Position numbers and translations under genes: made by a program | Notes under the pieces: model-generated | Database searches by the model: none | Seen by the model: the letters and a program-made list of their open reading frames with translations, nothing else | What the model was told of the DNA's origin: nothing | Assembly (NCBI GenBank): GCA_963850995.1 | Contig: CAWKNQ010000016.1 | Span: 62,001 to 126,000 of the forward strand | Reading direction: 5' to 3' | Length of the DNA stretch: 64,000 nucleotides | Source: Gaiellasilicea sp963850995 | GTDB lineage: Bacteria > Actinomycetota > Thermoleophilia > Gaiellales > Gaiellaceae | Shown here: positions 1 to 9,825 of the stretch, in pieces | Numbering within the stretch: the stretch's first letter is position 1 | Layout of the letters: every line of letters starts with the position of its first letter

Positions 1-137
1 TGCGTCGAGCGAATCTCCTAGGTAGGTACCCGCCCTCGGAAGATGGGTAGCCGCCCCCGATGACGGCGAGGCGCCTCGGCCGTACCGTCGATCTCAGCGC
101 ACGAGTAGTTCGTGCGATCGACACGAGGAGACACTTG

Positions 138-983
138 ATGTCAAGCACGCTGGAAGCACCCAAGCCCGACCTCGGCGCCGTCAAGCAGCGCCAGCAGCAG
201 ACCTGGGCGAGCGGCGACTTCGCCGTCGTGGCCGCCCGGATCGTGCTCGTGGCCGAGCAGCTCTGCGACACCGCCGACCTGCACGCCGGCTGGCGCGTCC
301 TCGACGTCGCCACCGGCAGCGGCAACGCCGCCATCGCGGCTGCACGGCTCGGCTGCACGGCCGTCGGCGTCGACTACGTGCCGGCCCTGCTCGAGGCCGG
401 CCGCCTGCGGGCCGCCGCGGAGGGCCTGTCGGTGGAGCTCATGGAGGGCGACGCCGAGGCGCTGCCCTTCCCGGACGCCTCCTTCGACGCGGTCACGTCC
501 GTCTTCGGCTCCATGTTCGCCCCCGACCACGCTCGCGCGGCCGCCGAGCTGCTCCGGGTCTGCCGGCCCGGCGGCACCATTGCCCTGGCCAGCTGGACGC
601 CGGACGGATTCCTCGGCGAGCTCTTCCGCACCGTCGGCGCCCACGTGCCGCCGCCCGCCGGAGTTGCCTCACCGCTGCTCTGGGGCACCGAGAGCCACCT
701 GCGCGAGCTCTTCGGCGACGGCATCGCCTCGCTCGAGGTTGCCGAGCGGACGTTCACGTGGCGATTCAGGTCGGCCGAGGACTTCGTCGCGTTCTTCCGG
801 CTCTGGTACGGGCCGACGCTGAAGGCGTTCGCGGCACTCGAGGCAAGCGCGCGTGAGGCGCTGGAGCATGAGCTCGTGGCTCTTGCCCGCCGCTCTGACC
901 GGCTCGGCACCGACGCGATCGCCATCCCGGCGACGTACCTCGAGGCAACCGCGATCAGGGCTGAGCGAGGAGACGACGGATGA
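138..983 (+). CDS. class I SAM-dependent methyltransferase
   Basis: The protein is predicted to transfer a methyl group from S-adenosylmethionine to an unknown small molecule in the cytoplasm. Motif I (VLDVATGSGN) lies near residue 55, an acidic motif II-like stretch (AVGVDYV) follows, and a motif resembling RVCRPGG is present, as in UbiE-type enzymes. The ATG at 138 is preferred to an upstream in-frame ATG at 60 because AGGAG lies 7 bases before it and the extra 26 residues look non-conserved. The length of 281 residues suits the family. The gene overlaps a small downstream ORF by ATGA. The substrate cannot be told from the sequence. Confidence 0.85.
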   Translation: MSSTLEAPKPDLGAVKQRQQQTWASGDFAVVAARIVLVAEQLCDTADLHAGWRVLDVATGSGNAAIAAARLGCTAVGVDYVPALLEAGRLRAAAEGLSVELMEGDAEALPFPDASFDAVTSVFGSMFAPDHARAAAELLRVCRPGGTIALASWTPDGFLGELFRTVGAHVPPPAGVASPLLWGTESHLRELFGDGIASLEVAERTFTWRFRSAEDFVAFFRLWYGPTLKAFAALEASAREALEHELVALARRSDRLGTDAIAIPATYLEATAIRAERGDDG

Positions 984-1183
984 CCTTCTCAGCCGACGTC
1001 ATCCGCCAGATCGCCCACGACCGCCAGCAGGATCTCCACGCGCAGGCAGCCGCTCACCGGCTCGCCGAGACCCCGCGTGCGCGCAGCCGGTTCGCGGAGC
1101 GCCTTCGCCGCACGGCCGACCGGCTGGACGCGGCAACCAAGGCTCCGTGCCCGCCGCCGACCGCGCTTCCCGAGCGCGGGTAG
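980..1183 (+). CDS. small hypothetical protein, translationally coupled
   Basis: This 67-residue Ala/Arg-rich, probably helical protein starts in an ATGA overlap with the methyltransferase stop, which suggests translational coupling. I do not recognise a domain. It ends 10 bases before the convergent LuxR-type regulator gene. Codon use is like its neighbours, with G/C in most third positions, so I believe it is translated, but no function is proposed. Confidence 0.5.
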   Translation: MTFSADVIRQIAHDRQQDLHAQAAAHRLAETPRARSRFAERLRRTADRLDAATKAPCPPPTALPERG

Positions 1184-1193
1184 CCGCCGGAAC

Positions 1194-3837
1194 TCAGGCG
1201 GCAGGGGTCTCGGAGGTAGGGGCCGCCCGGGCCCCCAGCCCGAGCTCCGCGGCGCGCCGGGCAGCGTCCCGGCGCGTCGCGGCGCCGAGCTTCGTCAGCA
1301 CCGCCGCAACGTGGTGCTCGGCGGTCCGCGGCGAGACGACCAGCCGCTCCGCGATCTCGGCGTTCGTCAGCCCCTCGGCCACGAGCGTGAGCACCTCGAG
1401 CTGACGCGCGGTGAGACCTGCCGGATTCTCACGCGTCGATTCGCGCGGCCCCTGCGGCACACGGATCCCGCGCTCGCGCATGCGCTCGGCGACGCGGTGT
1501 GCGAGCGGGTCGGCCCCGAGCCCGCGCGCGATCCCGATCGCCTCGTGGAGCTGCGTCCTCGCCGTCCAGGAGCGAGAGCATGAGAGCGCGGTCGTAGCTC
1601 CAGCCGACTTCGCCGAACGCATCGGCCGCGCCGAGCCAGTCCCGGCGGAGCATCGCGGCATAGGGTGCCGAGTTGGGCGGCTCGAGCTCGACAGGGATCC
1701 CGGCGACAGCCGCGCATGCCGCCACGCGAACCGCGCCCCAGCCGACGAGAGCGCCGGGTGGCCGCTCCTCGTCCAGCAGCGTCTCGAGCAGCTCGAGCGG
1801 CAGCGGCGCGCCGGTTGTCAGCGCCCACTCGGTCTCGAGCTCGACGAGCGGCGCCAGCCGTTGGGGCTCGCTCGCGCGGACGGCCTGCGCCTCCAGGTCG
1901 GCCAGACGCTCGGCGGCGTCGGGATCGCCGCGCCGGACGGCGAGCTCGGCGAGAACCGTCTTGGCGACGAGCTGGGCGACGCTGAAGCTCTTCTCCAGCT
2001 CGGCCCGGGTGACCCGCTCGGCCTCGTCCCAGTCGCCGGCGCGCAGCTGCAGCCACGCAAGCGTGACGGCGATGTAGGACGCGAGGTTGTGGACCTCGTT
2101 CTGCTCGGCGTACGCCAGCGCCTGCCGCGCGTACCGCATCGCCGGCTCGGGCTGCGCCCACGACATCAGCGCGTAGGCGAGGTTGCCGAGCGCACGCGTC
2201 GCCTCGTGCTTGTCGCCCGCCTCGTCCGCGAACCCATGGGCCTCGAGGAGCGGCTCGACCTGCCGATGGTCGACGTCCAGCCTGACGCTCGCGATGTTGA
2301 CGAGCACGTGGGCCCTCGTGCGCTCGTCGCCGAGCTTGGTCGCCAGCTCGAGCGCGCGCTCCCCCCAGAGGAGCGCCTGATCGTTGTACTCGGCCAGGTT
2401 CTTGAGCTGGGAGAGGCCGCTGTACGCGCGTGCGAGCTCGACCGACTCGCCGAGCGGCTCGAGGATCTCGATCGCCTCGAGCGCCTTCGCCCGCGCGGCG
2501 TCGCCGTCGCCGGCGTGCCAGTAGAACCGGGACAGGATCTGCGTGCAGCGGCCGAGGGCCGCCCTGTCGCCCAGCGCGGTCCACTCGGCGATCGCCCGCT
2601 CGATCGCGTCGAACGCGTCGTCGAGCCGGTAGACGGCGTACGCGGCGCTCGCCAGTTCCTCGAGCGCGGCCGCCCGCTCGGGCGCGGAGAGTCGATCGAG
2701 GAAGACCGACGCGCGTCGGTAGTGGGAGTAGGCCTCGCGGTTCGAGTCGAGCGCCGCCGCCCGTCTGGCAGCGACGAGCGCGTAGTCGGCGACGACGTTC
2801 TCGGCGCCGGCGGACTCGGCGTGGTGGACGATGTCGGCGGGATCGGCGTTCGCGGCCAGCAGGGCCTGGAGGATCTCCGCGTGCAGGCCGCGCCGCGCGG
2901 CGATCGGGATGCTCGACCGGATCGCATTGCGCGCGAGCTCGTGGCGGAAGCGCACGTAGCGAGGGTGGACCTCGAGCAGCGCCCGGCGCTCCGGCTCCTC
3001 CGCCGCCGCCTCCCAGCCGGGCATGACCACGTCCAGCACGGAGATGTGCACCCGCGAGGGCACGACCGAGACCAGCTTCAACAGCCGGCGCGCGTCGTCG
3101 TCGAGCCGCGAGGCACGGCCGACGACGGCGTTCGCGACCGAGGGCGGCAGCTCGGTCGACGTTCGGGAGGCGAGCAGCTCGGTGACGTAGAAGGGATTCC
3201 CGCCGGTGGCGGCGTACAGCTCGCCCGCGCCGTCGCCGGCGAGCGAGGCGACGGCGCTCTCCGAGAGGGGCGCGAGCTCGACCACGACGGAGTCGCCGGC
3301 GGGGATGGCGCCGATGGCCGCAAGCAGCGGATGGCCCGGCGGTGCCTCGCCGGCGCGGAAGGTGAGGACGAGCAGCGTCGGGAGCGAGCCGATCCGCCGC
3401 CCGAGCACCGTGATCGAGTCGAACGTCGCATCGTCCGCCCAGTGCACGTCCTCGAGCACGAGCACGGTCGGCCGCGGCGGCAGCTCGAGCTCCGCGATCA
3501 GAAGCGTCTGGATGTCGTGCGGGGCCGCGCCGCGGAGAGCGCCTGCTCGAGGGCCGGCGAAACGTTCCCGACGAGGTCGCGGATCGGGCCCAGCGGCCTC
3601 GGGATCGAGAGGTCGTCGCAGGTGCCGAGCAGCACCCGCGCATCGGCTTCCAGATCCTCGAGAAACTGGGTCACGAGCGATGTCTTGCCGATCCCCGGCT
3701 CGCCGGTGACGAAGACGACCCGGCCGGTGCCCAGAGCTGCCGCAGTCCCGCGCCTCGGCGAGCGTGGCCAATGCCTCAGCGCGCTCGAGGAGCTCCACCG
3801 GCTCAACGATAAACCCGGTTCGGCCGGACGGATACAA
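1194..3837 (-). CDS. LuxR-family ATPase regulator (LAL/MalT-like), frameshifted
   Basis: This is a large cytoplasmic transcription regulator of about 880 residues. It has an N-terminal AAA-type ATPase module with Walker A GEPGIGKTS and Walker B-like VLVLEDVHWADD. A long TPR-like helical region follows, then a C-terminal LuxR helix-turn-helix (LTARQLEVLTLVAEGLTNAEIA). The domains are in the usual order for LAL regulators but in three reading frames. The switches fall near 3750, 3530 and 1565, so the reading is intact only if three small indels are sequence errors; otherwise it is a pseudogene. The 3837 ATG is the first usable start but is not backed by a clear RBS. It may sense a small ligand, which I cannot identify. 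Confidence 0.75.
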
Positions 3838-3924
3838 TCTCGTGGGCGTAGCAGACCGCGCGAGACCGGAGCCTTCCGGTCGACGTTCGTTGCACCGTCA
3901 AGCGGACGGATTATCGTCGCCGCG

Positions 3925-4305
3925 ATGATCAGGTTCCTCGTGCGCACCGCGATCGGGCTCGCGTCGAGCGCCGTCGGCCTGCTCGTTGCCGGAGCGCTGC
4001 TCGACGGCTTGGACATCCACGCCGGCGGATTCTTGCTCGCGGTGGTCATCTTCACGATCACGATCGCGCTGCTGATGCCGTTCCTGGCGGATCAGCTGCG
4101 CCGGATCGGACTCGAGCGCGCTCGGCGGAGTTGCGCTGATCGCGACACTGGCATGGCTGATCCTGACGATGTCATCTCCGACGGCCTCTCGATCGACGGC
4201 GTCGGCACGTGGCTCGCGGCGTGGTGATCGTGTGGGCGCCTCGGTGGCCGGCAGTTCTTCATCCTCCCCTACCTGGGGCTGAAGAAGTACCTCGAAGAGC
4301 GCTGA
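3925..4305 (+). CDS. small membrane protein, phage-holin-like superfamily, frameshifted
   Basis: The ATG at 3925 opens a frame with two hydrophobic segments (AIGLASSAVGLLVAGALL and LLAVVIFTITIALLMPF). The continuation (VALIATLAWLILT, then DGLSIDGVGTWLAA, then a C-terminal FFILPYLGLKKYLEER) is found only by changing frame near 4120, 4165 and 4225. Reassembled, it is about 125 residues with four membrane segments, resembling the mycobacterial-type holin superfamily IV proteins of unknown role common in actinobacteria. Three shifts in 380 bases suggest poor local sequence or decay. It converges on the YidB-like gene with only 14 bases between stops. Confidence 0.55.
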
Positions 4306-4319
4306 CCGACCGGTCGCGC

Positions 4320-4802
4320 TCAGCCCCCGATCTTCGCTGCGAGCTCCTCGGTCGAGGGAACGTGCCCCTCGGGGGTGACTGCGTCGACGACGCCGGGGAT
4401 GACGTCCGGCGAGGACGCCGGCGGCCTGCTCGTGCGAGACGCCGAGCTCGGTCGCGACCTGGTCGATCTTCTCCGACTCGACAACCTGCTCGACCTGCTT
4501 GGCGGAGATCGGCTCGTTCGGTCCCTTGCCGACCCACGAGGCGGCCTGCTTCTCCATGCCTGCCTGCTTGAACCCGGAGAGGAGCTTCTCGAGGCCGCCG
4601 CTCTTCAGGAAGCCGGCGACCATCGGCGCGAGCACCGCCGCGAGCCGTCGCCATGCCCGAGCCATGCCGCTGCCGCCGCGCGACCCGCCCATGAGACCGC
4701 CGAGGAGGTCACCGAGGCCGCCGCGCTCGCTCCGCTCTGAACACCTGCACTGCCTCCGGCCTGCTTCATCACCTGACCCAGAATGTCTTCGAGTCCTGCC
4801 AC
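4320..4802 (-). CDS. YidB/DUF937 family protein, frameshifted
   Basis: The N-terminal frame reads MAGLEDILGQVMKQAGGSAG. The middle lies in a second frame (GGLGDLLGGLMGGSRGG, then FLKSGGLEKLLSGF and ELGVSHEQAAGVLA). The C-terminus (DVIPGVVDAVTPEGHVPS, ending KIGG) lies in a third. Shifts are near 4735 and 4420. The Gly-rich start and the Val/Thr-rich end with a PEG motif are typical of YidB-like DUF937 proteins, about 150 residues long, with no established biochemical role. The stop at 4320 lies just past the convergent membrane-protein gene. Confidence 0.7.
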
Positions 4803-4824
4803 GGTGCGGCTCCCTTCCCGCGTC

Positions 4825-5709
4825 CTAGACGCGACCTTCGAACGTGTTGCACGAGTTGGCGTTCCCGCCTTCGATGCCCCGGACGAACCAGTGTTGACGC
4901 TGCTCGGCTGATCCGTGCGTCCACGACTCCGGCGTGACCCGACCCTGCATCTGCTCCTGGATCCGGTCGTCGCCGACAGCGGCCGCGGCGCTCAGACCGT
5001 CCTGGATGTCCGCACGGGTGAGCTCCTCGACGATTCCCGTCCGCAGCGCGTTCGCCACCCACACCCCTGCGAGGCAGTCCGCCTGCAGCTCGACGCGTAC
5101 CGCTCCGCCCTGAGGGCCGGTTGTCTGGCTGTCCGGCCGGTTGAGCACGCCGAGCAGGTTCTGGATGTGATGGCCGTACTCGTGGGCGAGCACATATGCC
5201 TGCGCGAGCGGCCCACCGGAGGCGCCGAACCTCGACTCGAGCTCGTCGAAGAAGCCGAGGTCGATGTAGACCTGGCGGTCCGGCGGGCAGTAGAACGGGC
5301 CGGACGCGGAGGACGCCTGTCCGCACCCGGTCGAGACGCCTCCCTCGAAGAATGTCGTCCGGGCGGGCTCGTAGTTCCGCAGAGCGCTGTTCCAGTAGGC
5401 CTGGACGCTGTTGACGACGGCGAGCGTCCGGCAGTCCTCGCGCTCGTTCGCGTCCTCGCCGGTCTTGCACTCGGAGATGGTCGCGGACGGCGAGCCCGCG
5501 CCCGCGGTCTGCCCCGCAAGCTCGTCGAAGCCCGCCGGCCCGCCGCCGCCGCCGACCGGGATCCCGGTGAGCAGCGCGAGGACGAGGACGATGATGCCGA
5601 CGAGGCCGCCCCCGCCGACCGCCATCGGCATGCCACCGCGGATGCCGCCGCGGCCACGAAGATCTTCGACCTGAGACGGGTCGAGCCGAGCACCCTTGCG
5701 GAAACGCAC
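4825..5709 (-). CDS. neutral zinc metallopeptidase (YpfJ family)
   Basis: An intact 294-residue protein matching the putative neutral zinc metallopeptidase family. A charged Arg-rich N-terminus is followed by one membrane segment (residues about 30-50, GLVGIIVLVLALLTGIPV), so the catalytic part is probably outside the membrane. The metal site is HEYGHH near residue 178, with a downstream EL-ADC motif (VELQADCLAGVW) supplying the third ligand. Several cysteines could form disulfides in an exported protein. The substrate is unknown. It lies 22 bases beyond the start of the YidB-like gene on the same strand. Confidence 0.9.
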   Translation of the reverse strand: MRFRKGARLDPSQVEDLRGRGGIRGGMPMAVGGGGLVGIIVLVLALLTGIPVGGGGGPAGFDELAGQTAGAGSPSATISECKTGEDANEREDCRTLAVVNSVQAYWNSALRNYEPARTTFFEGGVSTGCGQASSASGPFYCPPDRQVYIDLGFFDELESRFGASGGPLAQAYVLAHEYGHHIQNLLGVLNRPDSQTTGPQGGAVRVELQADCLAGVWVANALRTGIVEELTRADIQDGLSAAAAVGDDRIQEQMQGRVTPESWTHGSAEQRQHWFVRGIEGGNANSCNTFEGRV

Positions 5710-5755
5710 GTCGGGGAAGGTACAAGTTTCGCCCTTCGTACGGCGGACGCCGGCG

Positions 5756-6307
5756 CTAGCGCGACTCGGGTACTGCAGGCGACTCGGCGTGAACGGCCTC
5801 GTCGGGCGGCCCCCGCTCCGGACGTCGGTGGCGGGTCCGCCACCGGAAGACGACCCGGAGCAGCGCCGTCACCATGATCGCCAGCGCGATGCCGAAGCCG
5901 ATCCAGGCCCAGCCCGTCTGGAACTCGTTGTCCTTGATCAGCTTGACGAGCACGCAGAAAGCGAGCCCGACCGAGAGGATCGCCGTCACGATCGCGGTCG
6001 GCCAACCGCGCATCCCGAGCTTCGGAAACAGCATCGGGGCCAACTCCCAGACGAGGATCGCACCGGCAAGAAGCGCCGCGTACACGCCGAAGTCCGATCC
6101 CTGATAGGCGGTCCGGTAGCCGCAGATACGCGGCTCGTCGCCACTCGTCACCGCGCAGATGCGCTGCCACGGCCCAACCATCTCGAGGAGGAGCGCGGGC
6201 GTCAGCACGAGAATCAGCTTCGACCCCAGCGGCCGGTCCCAGAACTTCCTCACGGCGGCGGCGCGGCCACCGTTCGATCGCGCGTCACGCCTCTGCACGA
6301 TAGACAC
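5756..6307 (-). CDS. four-helix membrane protein, unknown function
   Basis: This 183-residue protein has four hydrophobic segments (LILVLTPALLLEMV, VYAALLAGAILVWELAPML, AIVTAILSVGLAFCVLVKLI, WIGFGIALAIMVTALLRVVF) and charged ends. Two cysteines (ICAV and ICGY) lie in the first extracytoplasmic loop. I do not recognise a named family. It reads through in one frame and lies on the same strand as the metallopeptidase and the small membrane protein beside it. Confidence 0.6.
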   Translation of the reverse strand: MSIVQRRDARSNGGRAAAVRKFWDRPLGSKLILVLTPALLLEMVGPWQRICAVTSGDEPRICGYRTAYQGSDFGVYAALLAGAILVWELAPMLFPKLGMRGWPTAIVTAILSVGLAFCVLVKLIKDNEFQTGWAWIGFGIALAIMVTALLRVVFRWRTRHRRPERGPPDEAVHAESPAVPESR

Positions 6308-6370
6308 CCGCGCGACGCGACGCTGCTCGCGCCTTGCCCATGTCTACTCAAGTTCGACGTTCTCGGCGGC

Positions 6371-6658
6371 TTAGTAGCTCCGCGAGGTCTGGTAGCGCGA
6401 AGCAGCTGCGCGGCTCGAGTACGTCGCCACGTCGGCCACGAAGCCGAGCGCGACGATGAACCACTCACCGCCGCTGACCTCGACGACCGGCGACCAGACG
6501 AGCACGTACGCAAGCGTCGTCCACGGGAGGAAGATCAGACCGAGCAGCGGCCAGATCCACGTGTCGAAGGCGAGGTCGACCTTGTCGCCGAAGATCCACC
6601 ACGCGAACAGCGCGATTCGCGGGCCGAGGAATCCGGCGGTGAGAGCCAGGCAGCACAT
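6371..6658 (-). CDS. small membrane protein, unknown function
   Basis: A 95-residue protein with about three hydrophobic segments: one at the N-terminus, a Trp/Pro-rich middle (TWIWPLLGLIFLPWTTLAYV) and a C-terminal helix (GEWFIVALGFVADVATY). Similar short membrane proteins occur widely in actinobacteria without assigned function. The start ATG is at 6658. It is separated from rhaI by about 55 bases and could share its transcript. Confidence 0.6.
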   Translation of the reverse strand: MCCLALTAGFLGPRIALFAWWIFGDKVDLAFDTWIWPLLGLIFLPWTTLAYVLVWSPVVEVSGGEWFIVALGFVADVATYSSRAAASRYQTSRSY

Positions 6659-6713
6659 TGCCCGCGACTATGGCAGCCTCGTCGACCTCTGTCCAGGAGG
6701 AGCCGTCGGCAGC

Positions 6714-7901
6714 TCAGAGGCGCTCGTACGCGCTTTCGACCCCGACCGTCCCACGCTCGCGCGCGAGCCGCTCCGCGTGACCTCCACCGCGAAACGCTTC
6801 GACCGGATCGGGATCGAGACCCAATCCACCGCGCAGCTTGGCGAGCAGGGGCCGGACGTCGGTCTCGAACGCCTCGACGAGTACGCGGTGGGCGCCGAGC
6901 ACGTCGCCCTCCTGCTGGGCCGCGGCAAGCCGCTCGGAGTCGACGAGCAGCGCCTTCGCGTACGCGGTCTGGATGTTGGCGACCGACTGGATCATCGCGT
7001 CGATCTTGCCCTCGATGTTGTGCGACTGGTCGATCATGAAGGCGACGGCCTCGGCGGTCGGCGCCGTCGCGGGATCGGCCCGAGCGGTCGCGATCTCGCG
7101 CATGATCCGGAAGAGCTCGAACGGGTCGATCGAGCCGACGATCAGGTCGTCGTCGGCGTACTTGCGGTTGTTGAAGTGGAAGCCGCCGAGAAGCCCCTCC
7201 ACGAGGAGGAGCGCGACGATCTGCTCGACGTTCGTCCCCTGCGGATGGTGGCCGGTGTCGACGAGCACCTGCGCCTGCGGGCCGAGGCGGCGGCACGCGA
7301 GCGCCGCCGTCCCCCAGTCCGGCAGGTCGGTGCTGTAGAAGGCGGGCTCGAAGAACTTGTATTCGACGAGAAGCCGCATCCCCTCGGGGAGCGCGGCGTA
7401 GACGTCTTCGAGCGACGAGAGCAGTCGCCCGTAGCGGCCGCGCAGATCGTCCTGGCCTGGATAGTTCGTCCCGTCGGCCAGCCAGAGGCTGAGGAGCGAC
7501 GACCCGACCTCCGTCGCGATCTCGATGCACTCGAGGCAGTGCGCGAGCGCCCGCTGCCGGACCGCTCCGTCCGGATGACAGAGGCTGCCGAGGCGGTACG
7601 CGTCGTCGCCGAACAGGTTCGGGTTGACGGCCCCGATCCGGATGCCGCGCTCCTCCGCATAGCGGCGCAGCTCGCCCCAGTCGTCGACCCGGTCCCACGG
7701 CACGTGGATGGCAACGCTCGGGCAGCAGCCCGTCAGCCGGTGGACGAGCGCGGCGTCGTCGAGGCGCTCGTGGACGGTCCGGGCGGCGCCCGGCCAGGGA
7801 TGGACGTGGAAGCGTGTGCCCGAGTTCCCGTAGCCCCACGACGGCGTCTCGATCTCCAGCCGGCCCAGCTCGGAGAGAACGCGCTGCTCGTCCACGCGCA
7901 C
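6714..7901 (-). CDS. rhaI: L-rhamnose isomerase, catabolic (RhaI type)
   Basis: The protein is a metal-dependent TIM-barrel isomerase predicted to convert L-rhamnose to L-rhamnulose in the cytoplasm. Family hallmarks include GNSGTRFHVHPWPG near the N-terminus, LVEYKFFEPAFYSTD, QVLVDTGHHPQGTN, GGFHFNNRKYADDDL and the C-terminal FMIDQSHNIEGKI, which together carry the metal and sugar ligands. The start is taken as GTG 7901 because it overlaps the TAG stop of the upstream aldo/keto reductase frame as TAGTG, a junction also used at 21076-21080. A second GTG at 7895 is possible. The role fits the rhamnose genes at 13.7-23.2 kb. Confidence 0.88.
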   Translation of the reverse strand: MRVDEQRVLSELGRLEIETPSWGYGNSGTRFHVHPWPGAARTVHERLDDAALVHRLTGCCPSVAIHVPWDRVDDWGELRRYAEERGIRIGAVNPNLFGDDAYRLGSLCHPDGAVRQRALAHCLECIEIATEVGSSLLSLWLADGTNYPGQDDLRGRYGRLLSSLEDVYAALPEGMRLLVEYKFFEPAFYSTDLPDWGTAALACRRLGPQAQVLVDTGHHPQGTNVEQIVALLLVEGLLGGFHFNNRKYADDDLIVGSIDPFELFRIMREIATARADPATAPTAEAVAFMIDQSHNIEGKIDAMIQSVANIQTAYAKALLVDSERLAAAQQEGDVLGAHRVLVEAFETDVRPLLAKLRGGLGLDPDPVEAFRGGGHAERLARERGTVGVESAYERL

Positions 7902-7917
7902 TAGTCTGACGCACTCG
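7901..7917 (+). repeat. 17-bp repeat, copy 1 (at rhaI start)
   Basis: The sequence CTAGTCTGACGCACTCG occurs here and again, exact and on the same strand, at 10845-10861. Here it abuts the GTG start of rhaI, which reads leftwards, so its orientation relative to the gene is opposite to that at lutA. A shared regulatory site is possible but unproven. Confidence 0.6.
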
Positions 7918-8745
7918 AGGTTCCGCGTTCGCATCCCGGCAACCCGATAGACACGAGAACACCCGGTAATCGGGGGTGTCTGGAGAGCACCTGGAGCAGA
8001 CGACGGCGGTTCGCCATGTTGAGAAGAGATGGGGAACACAGACCCAGTGCACCGCAAGGTCGATGTCGGCCTGCTCGCGCAGCGGCTCGTACCAGGTCGA
8101 CGATGTCTGCTCGCGGCCGTGCCACGGTGCGAGGCTGATGCTCTTGATCGTCTGCACCGCGACGCCGCGCTCGACGCAGACAGCGGCGAGCGCCTCGAAG
8201 TCGGCCGCATATGTTGCGTCACGCATCTGGACGTGGCTGTAGGGGGCGAGGACCGAGTCGAACGCGAAGCGCTCGAGGCTCCGGAGGTGCATCCTCGCAA
8301 CAGTGAGCCCGTGCCCGGTGACGCCGATGAAGCGCACCAGCCCCTCGTCTCGGGCCTCGATCGCTGCCTCGAGCGCACCGCCGTCTCGCAGCGCGAACTC
8401 CCACTCGATCACGTCGACCAGGTTGTGCAGCTGGAGCAGATCGACGTGGTCGACGCCGAGGCGGTCGAGCGAGCGGCGGATCTCCTCGCGCGCGCCCGCG
8501 TAGTCGCGCCTGCCCGTCTTGGTCGCGAGGAAGAACCGGCCGGGGTTGCGTGCCAGCCACGGCGCGAGCCGCAGCTCCGCGTCACCGTACGAGGCCGCGG
8601 TGTCGATGTGGTTGACCCCGAACTCCAGCAGTGCCTCCAGCGTCGGATCCGCCTCGGCCTGTGAGAGCGAGCCGAGCGCGGCCGCGCCGAAGATCGTGCG
8701 CGTGCTCTCGTGACCCGTGTTCCCAAACGGCCCCTTCGCGATCAC
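7901..8745 (-). CDS. aldo/keto reductase
   Basis: A NAD(P)H-dependent oxidoreductase with the family's catalytic tetrad: Asp and Tyr in NHIDTAASYGD, Lys in FLATKTGRRDY and His in LLQLHNLVD. The first 230 residues are in one frame from GTG 8745. After AVHWV the expected C-terminal helix (LLNMANRRRLLQVLS) is in another frame, so an indel near 8045 is likely and the true end is uncertain. Taking the frame that stops at 7901-7903 gives a TAGTG overlap with rhaI. In a rhamnose context it could act on L-lactaldehyde or on an aldose, but this is inference. It is divergent from the PfkB gene with only 19 bases between starts. Confidence 0.8.
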
Positions 8746-8764
8746 GACCCGAGATTATCCACTC

Positions 8765-9634
8765 ATGCCGCGTGACCTGATCACTGTCGGCGACGTGATG
8801 CTCGACGGGAGCCTGCCCGAGCCGGTTCCCGGCCGCCGTGTCCACGGACGCATCGAACTACGGCCCGGGGGCTCCGCCGCGAACGTGGCACTCGCGGCCG
8901 TCCGTCTCGGCGCACGCTCGGCGGTCATCGGCCGTGTCGGCGCCGATGCGGCGGGGCGGCTCCTCGGAGATGCGCTCGCGGAGGCGGGCGTCGAGCCGCT
9001 CCTTGCCCGTGACCCCGATGTCGCCACCGGTTGTGTCATCGTCGCCGGCACGGCGATCGTCGCCGATCCCGGCGCGAGCGCGCGGCTCCTACCGGACGAC
9101 CTGCCGCAGACGCTCGAGGCGGGCGCAGTCCTCGTCTCCGGCTACTCGCTGCTGCAGTCGGGGCCGGAGGCGGCGGCGCGCGCCGCCTTCGAGCGCGCGC
9201 GAACGGGCTGGCTCGCCGTGGACGCCGCGTCGGCGGTGCTCGTCGAAGCGTTCGGCGTCGATCGCTTCTTCGACGCAACGAGGTCGGTCGACGTCCTGCT
9301 CGCAAACGCCGAGGAGGCACGTGCACTCACCGGACTCGACGGCGAGGAAGCCGCGCTCGCGCTCGCTCGCCGCTACCGAATCGCCTGCGTGAAGCTCGGA
9401 CGCGACGGCGCCGTCGCCGCCTTCGAGGGAACGACCATGCGCGCTTCCCCGCAGCCGCTCGAGCCGGTCAACACTCTCGGCGCAGGCGACGCGTTCGCGG
9501 CCGGCTTCCTTCTCGCCCTCAGCCGAGAGGCCGATCCTTACAGCGCACTCCGTCAGGGCAGCGACGCGGCTACGACGGCGATCGTCGCGGCTCACGCGCG
9601 TCGTCGGTCGTCGCTGCCCTCAGGGTCCGGCTGA
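8765..9634 (+). CDS. PfkB-family carbohydrate kinase
   Basis: A 289-residue ATP-dependent sugar or nucleoside kinase of the ribokinase family. The N-terminal substrate motif RPGGSAANVALAAVRLG and the C-terminal anion-hole and catalytic motif NTLGAGDAFAAGF, which carries the base Asp, are both present. The ATG at 8765 is chosen over an upstream frame opening at 8717, because the longer form would run into the divergent reductase gene. The substrate cannot be predicted. Rhamnulose is handled by the separate FGGY kinase, so this enzyme probably serves another sugar. Confidence 0.85.
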   Translation: MPRDLITVGDVMLDGSLPEPVPGRRVHGRIELRPGGSAANVALAAVRLGARSAVIGRVGADAAGRLLGDALAEAGVEPLLARDPDVATGCVIVAGTAIVADPGASARLLPDDLPQTLEAGAVLVSGYSLLQSGPEAAARAAFERARTGWLAVDAASAVLVEAFGVDRFFDATRSVDVLLANAEEARALTGLDGEEAALALARRYRIACVKLGRDGAVAAFEGTTMRASPQPLEPVNTLGAGDAFAAGFLLALSREADPYSALRQGSDAATTAIVAAHARRRSSLPSGSG

Positions 9635-9687
9635 CCAAAAGCTGCCGGTCAGGAGACCGTCGCGAGCGCGCCACACGTGGCGCCAGG

Positions 9688-9718
9688 CGCGCGGACGCGA
9701 CGACCCGTCCGCGCGTTT
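9688..9718 (+). terminator. hairpin terminator after the PfkB kinase gene
   Basis: A perfect 10-bp stem (CGCGCGGACG at 9688-9697, CGTCCGCGCG at 9706-9715) with an 8-base loop is followed by TTT. It lies 54 bases after the kinase stop. The T-run is short, as in many high-GC genomes. Confidence 0.6.
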
Positions 9719-9825
9719 ATGCCATTAACGCCACGGAGCCGGCGACGACGGCAGCAACGGCAAACGGAGCGGCACGCCGGCGCCATCACTCCTGGCGGTG
9801 TACCGTGGCACTCCTCGCTTGGGCC

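Noticed and set aside
1411..4227. 938-codon rightward frame across the LuxR regulator
   Set aside because: It is antisense to the ATPase and TPR domains. Only its last part, from ATG 3925, is a plausible separate small membrane gene.
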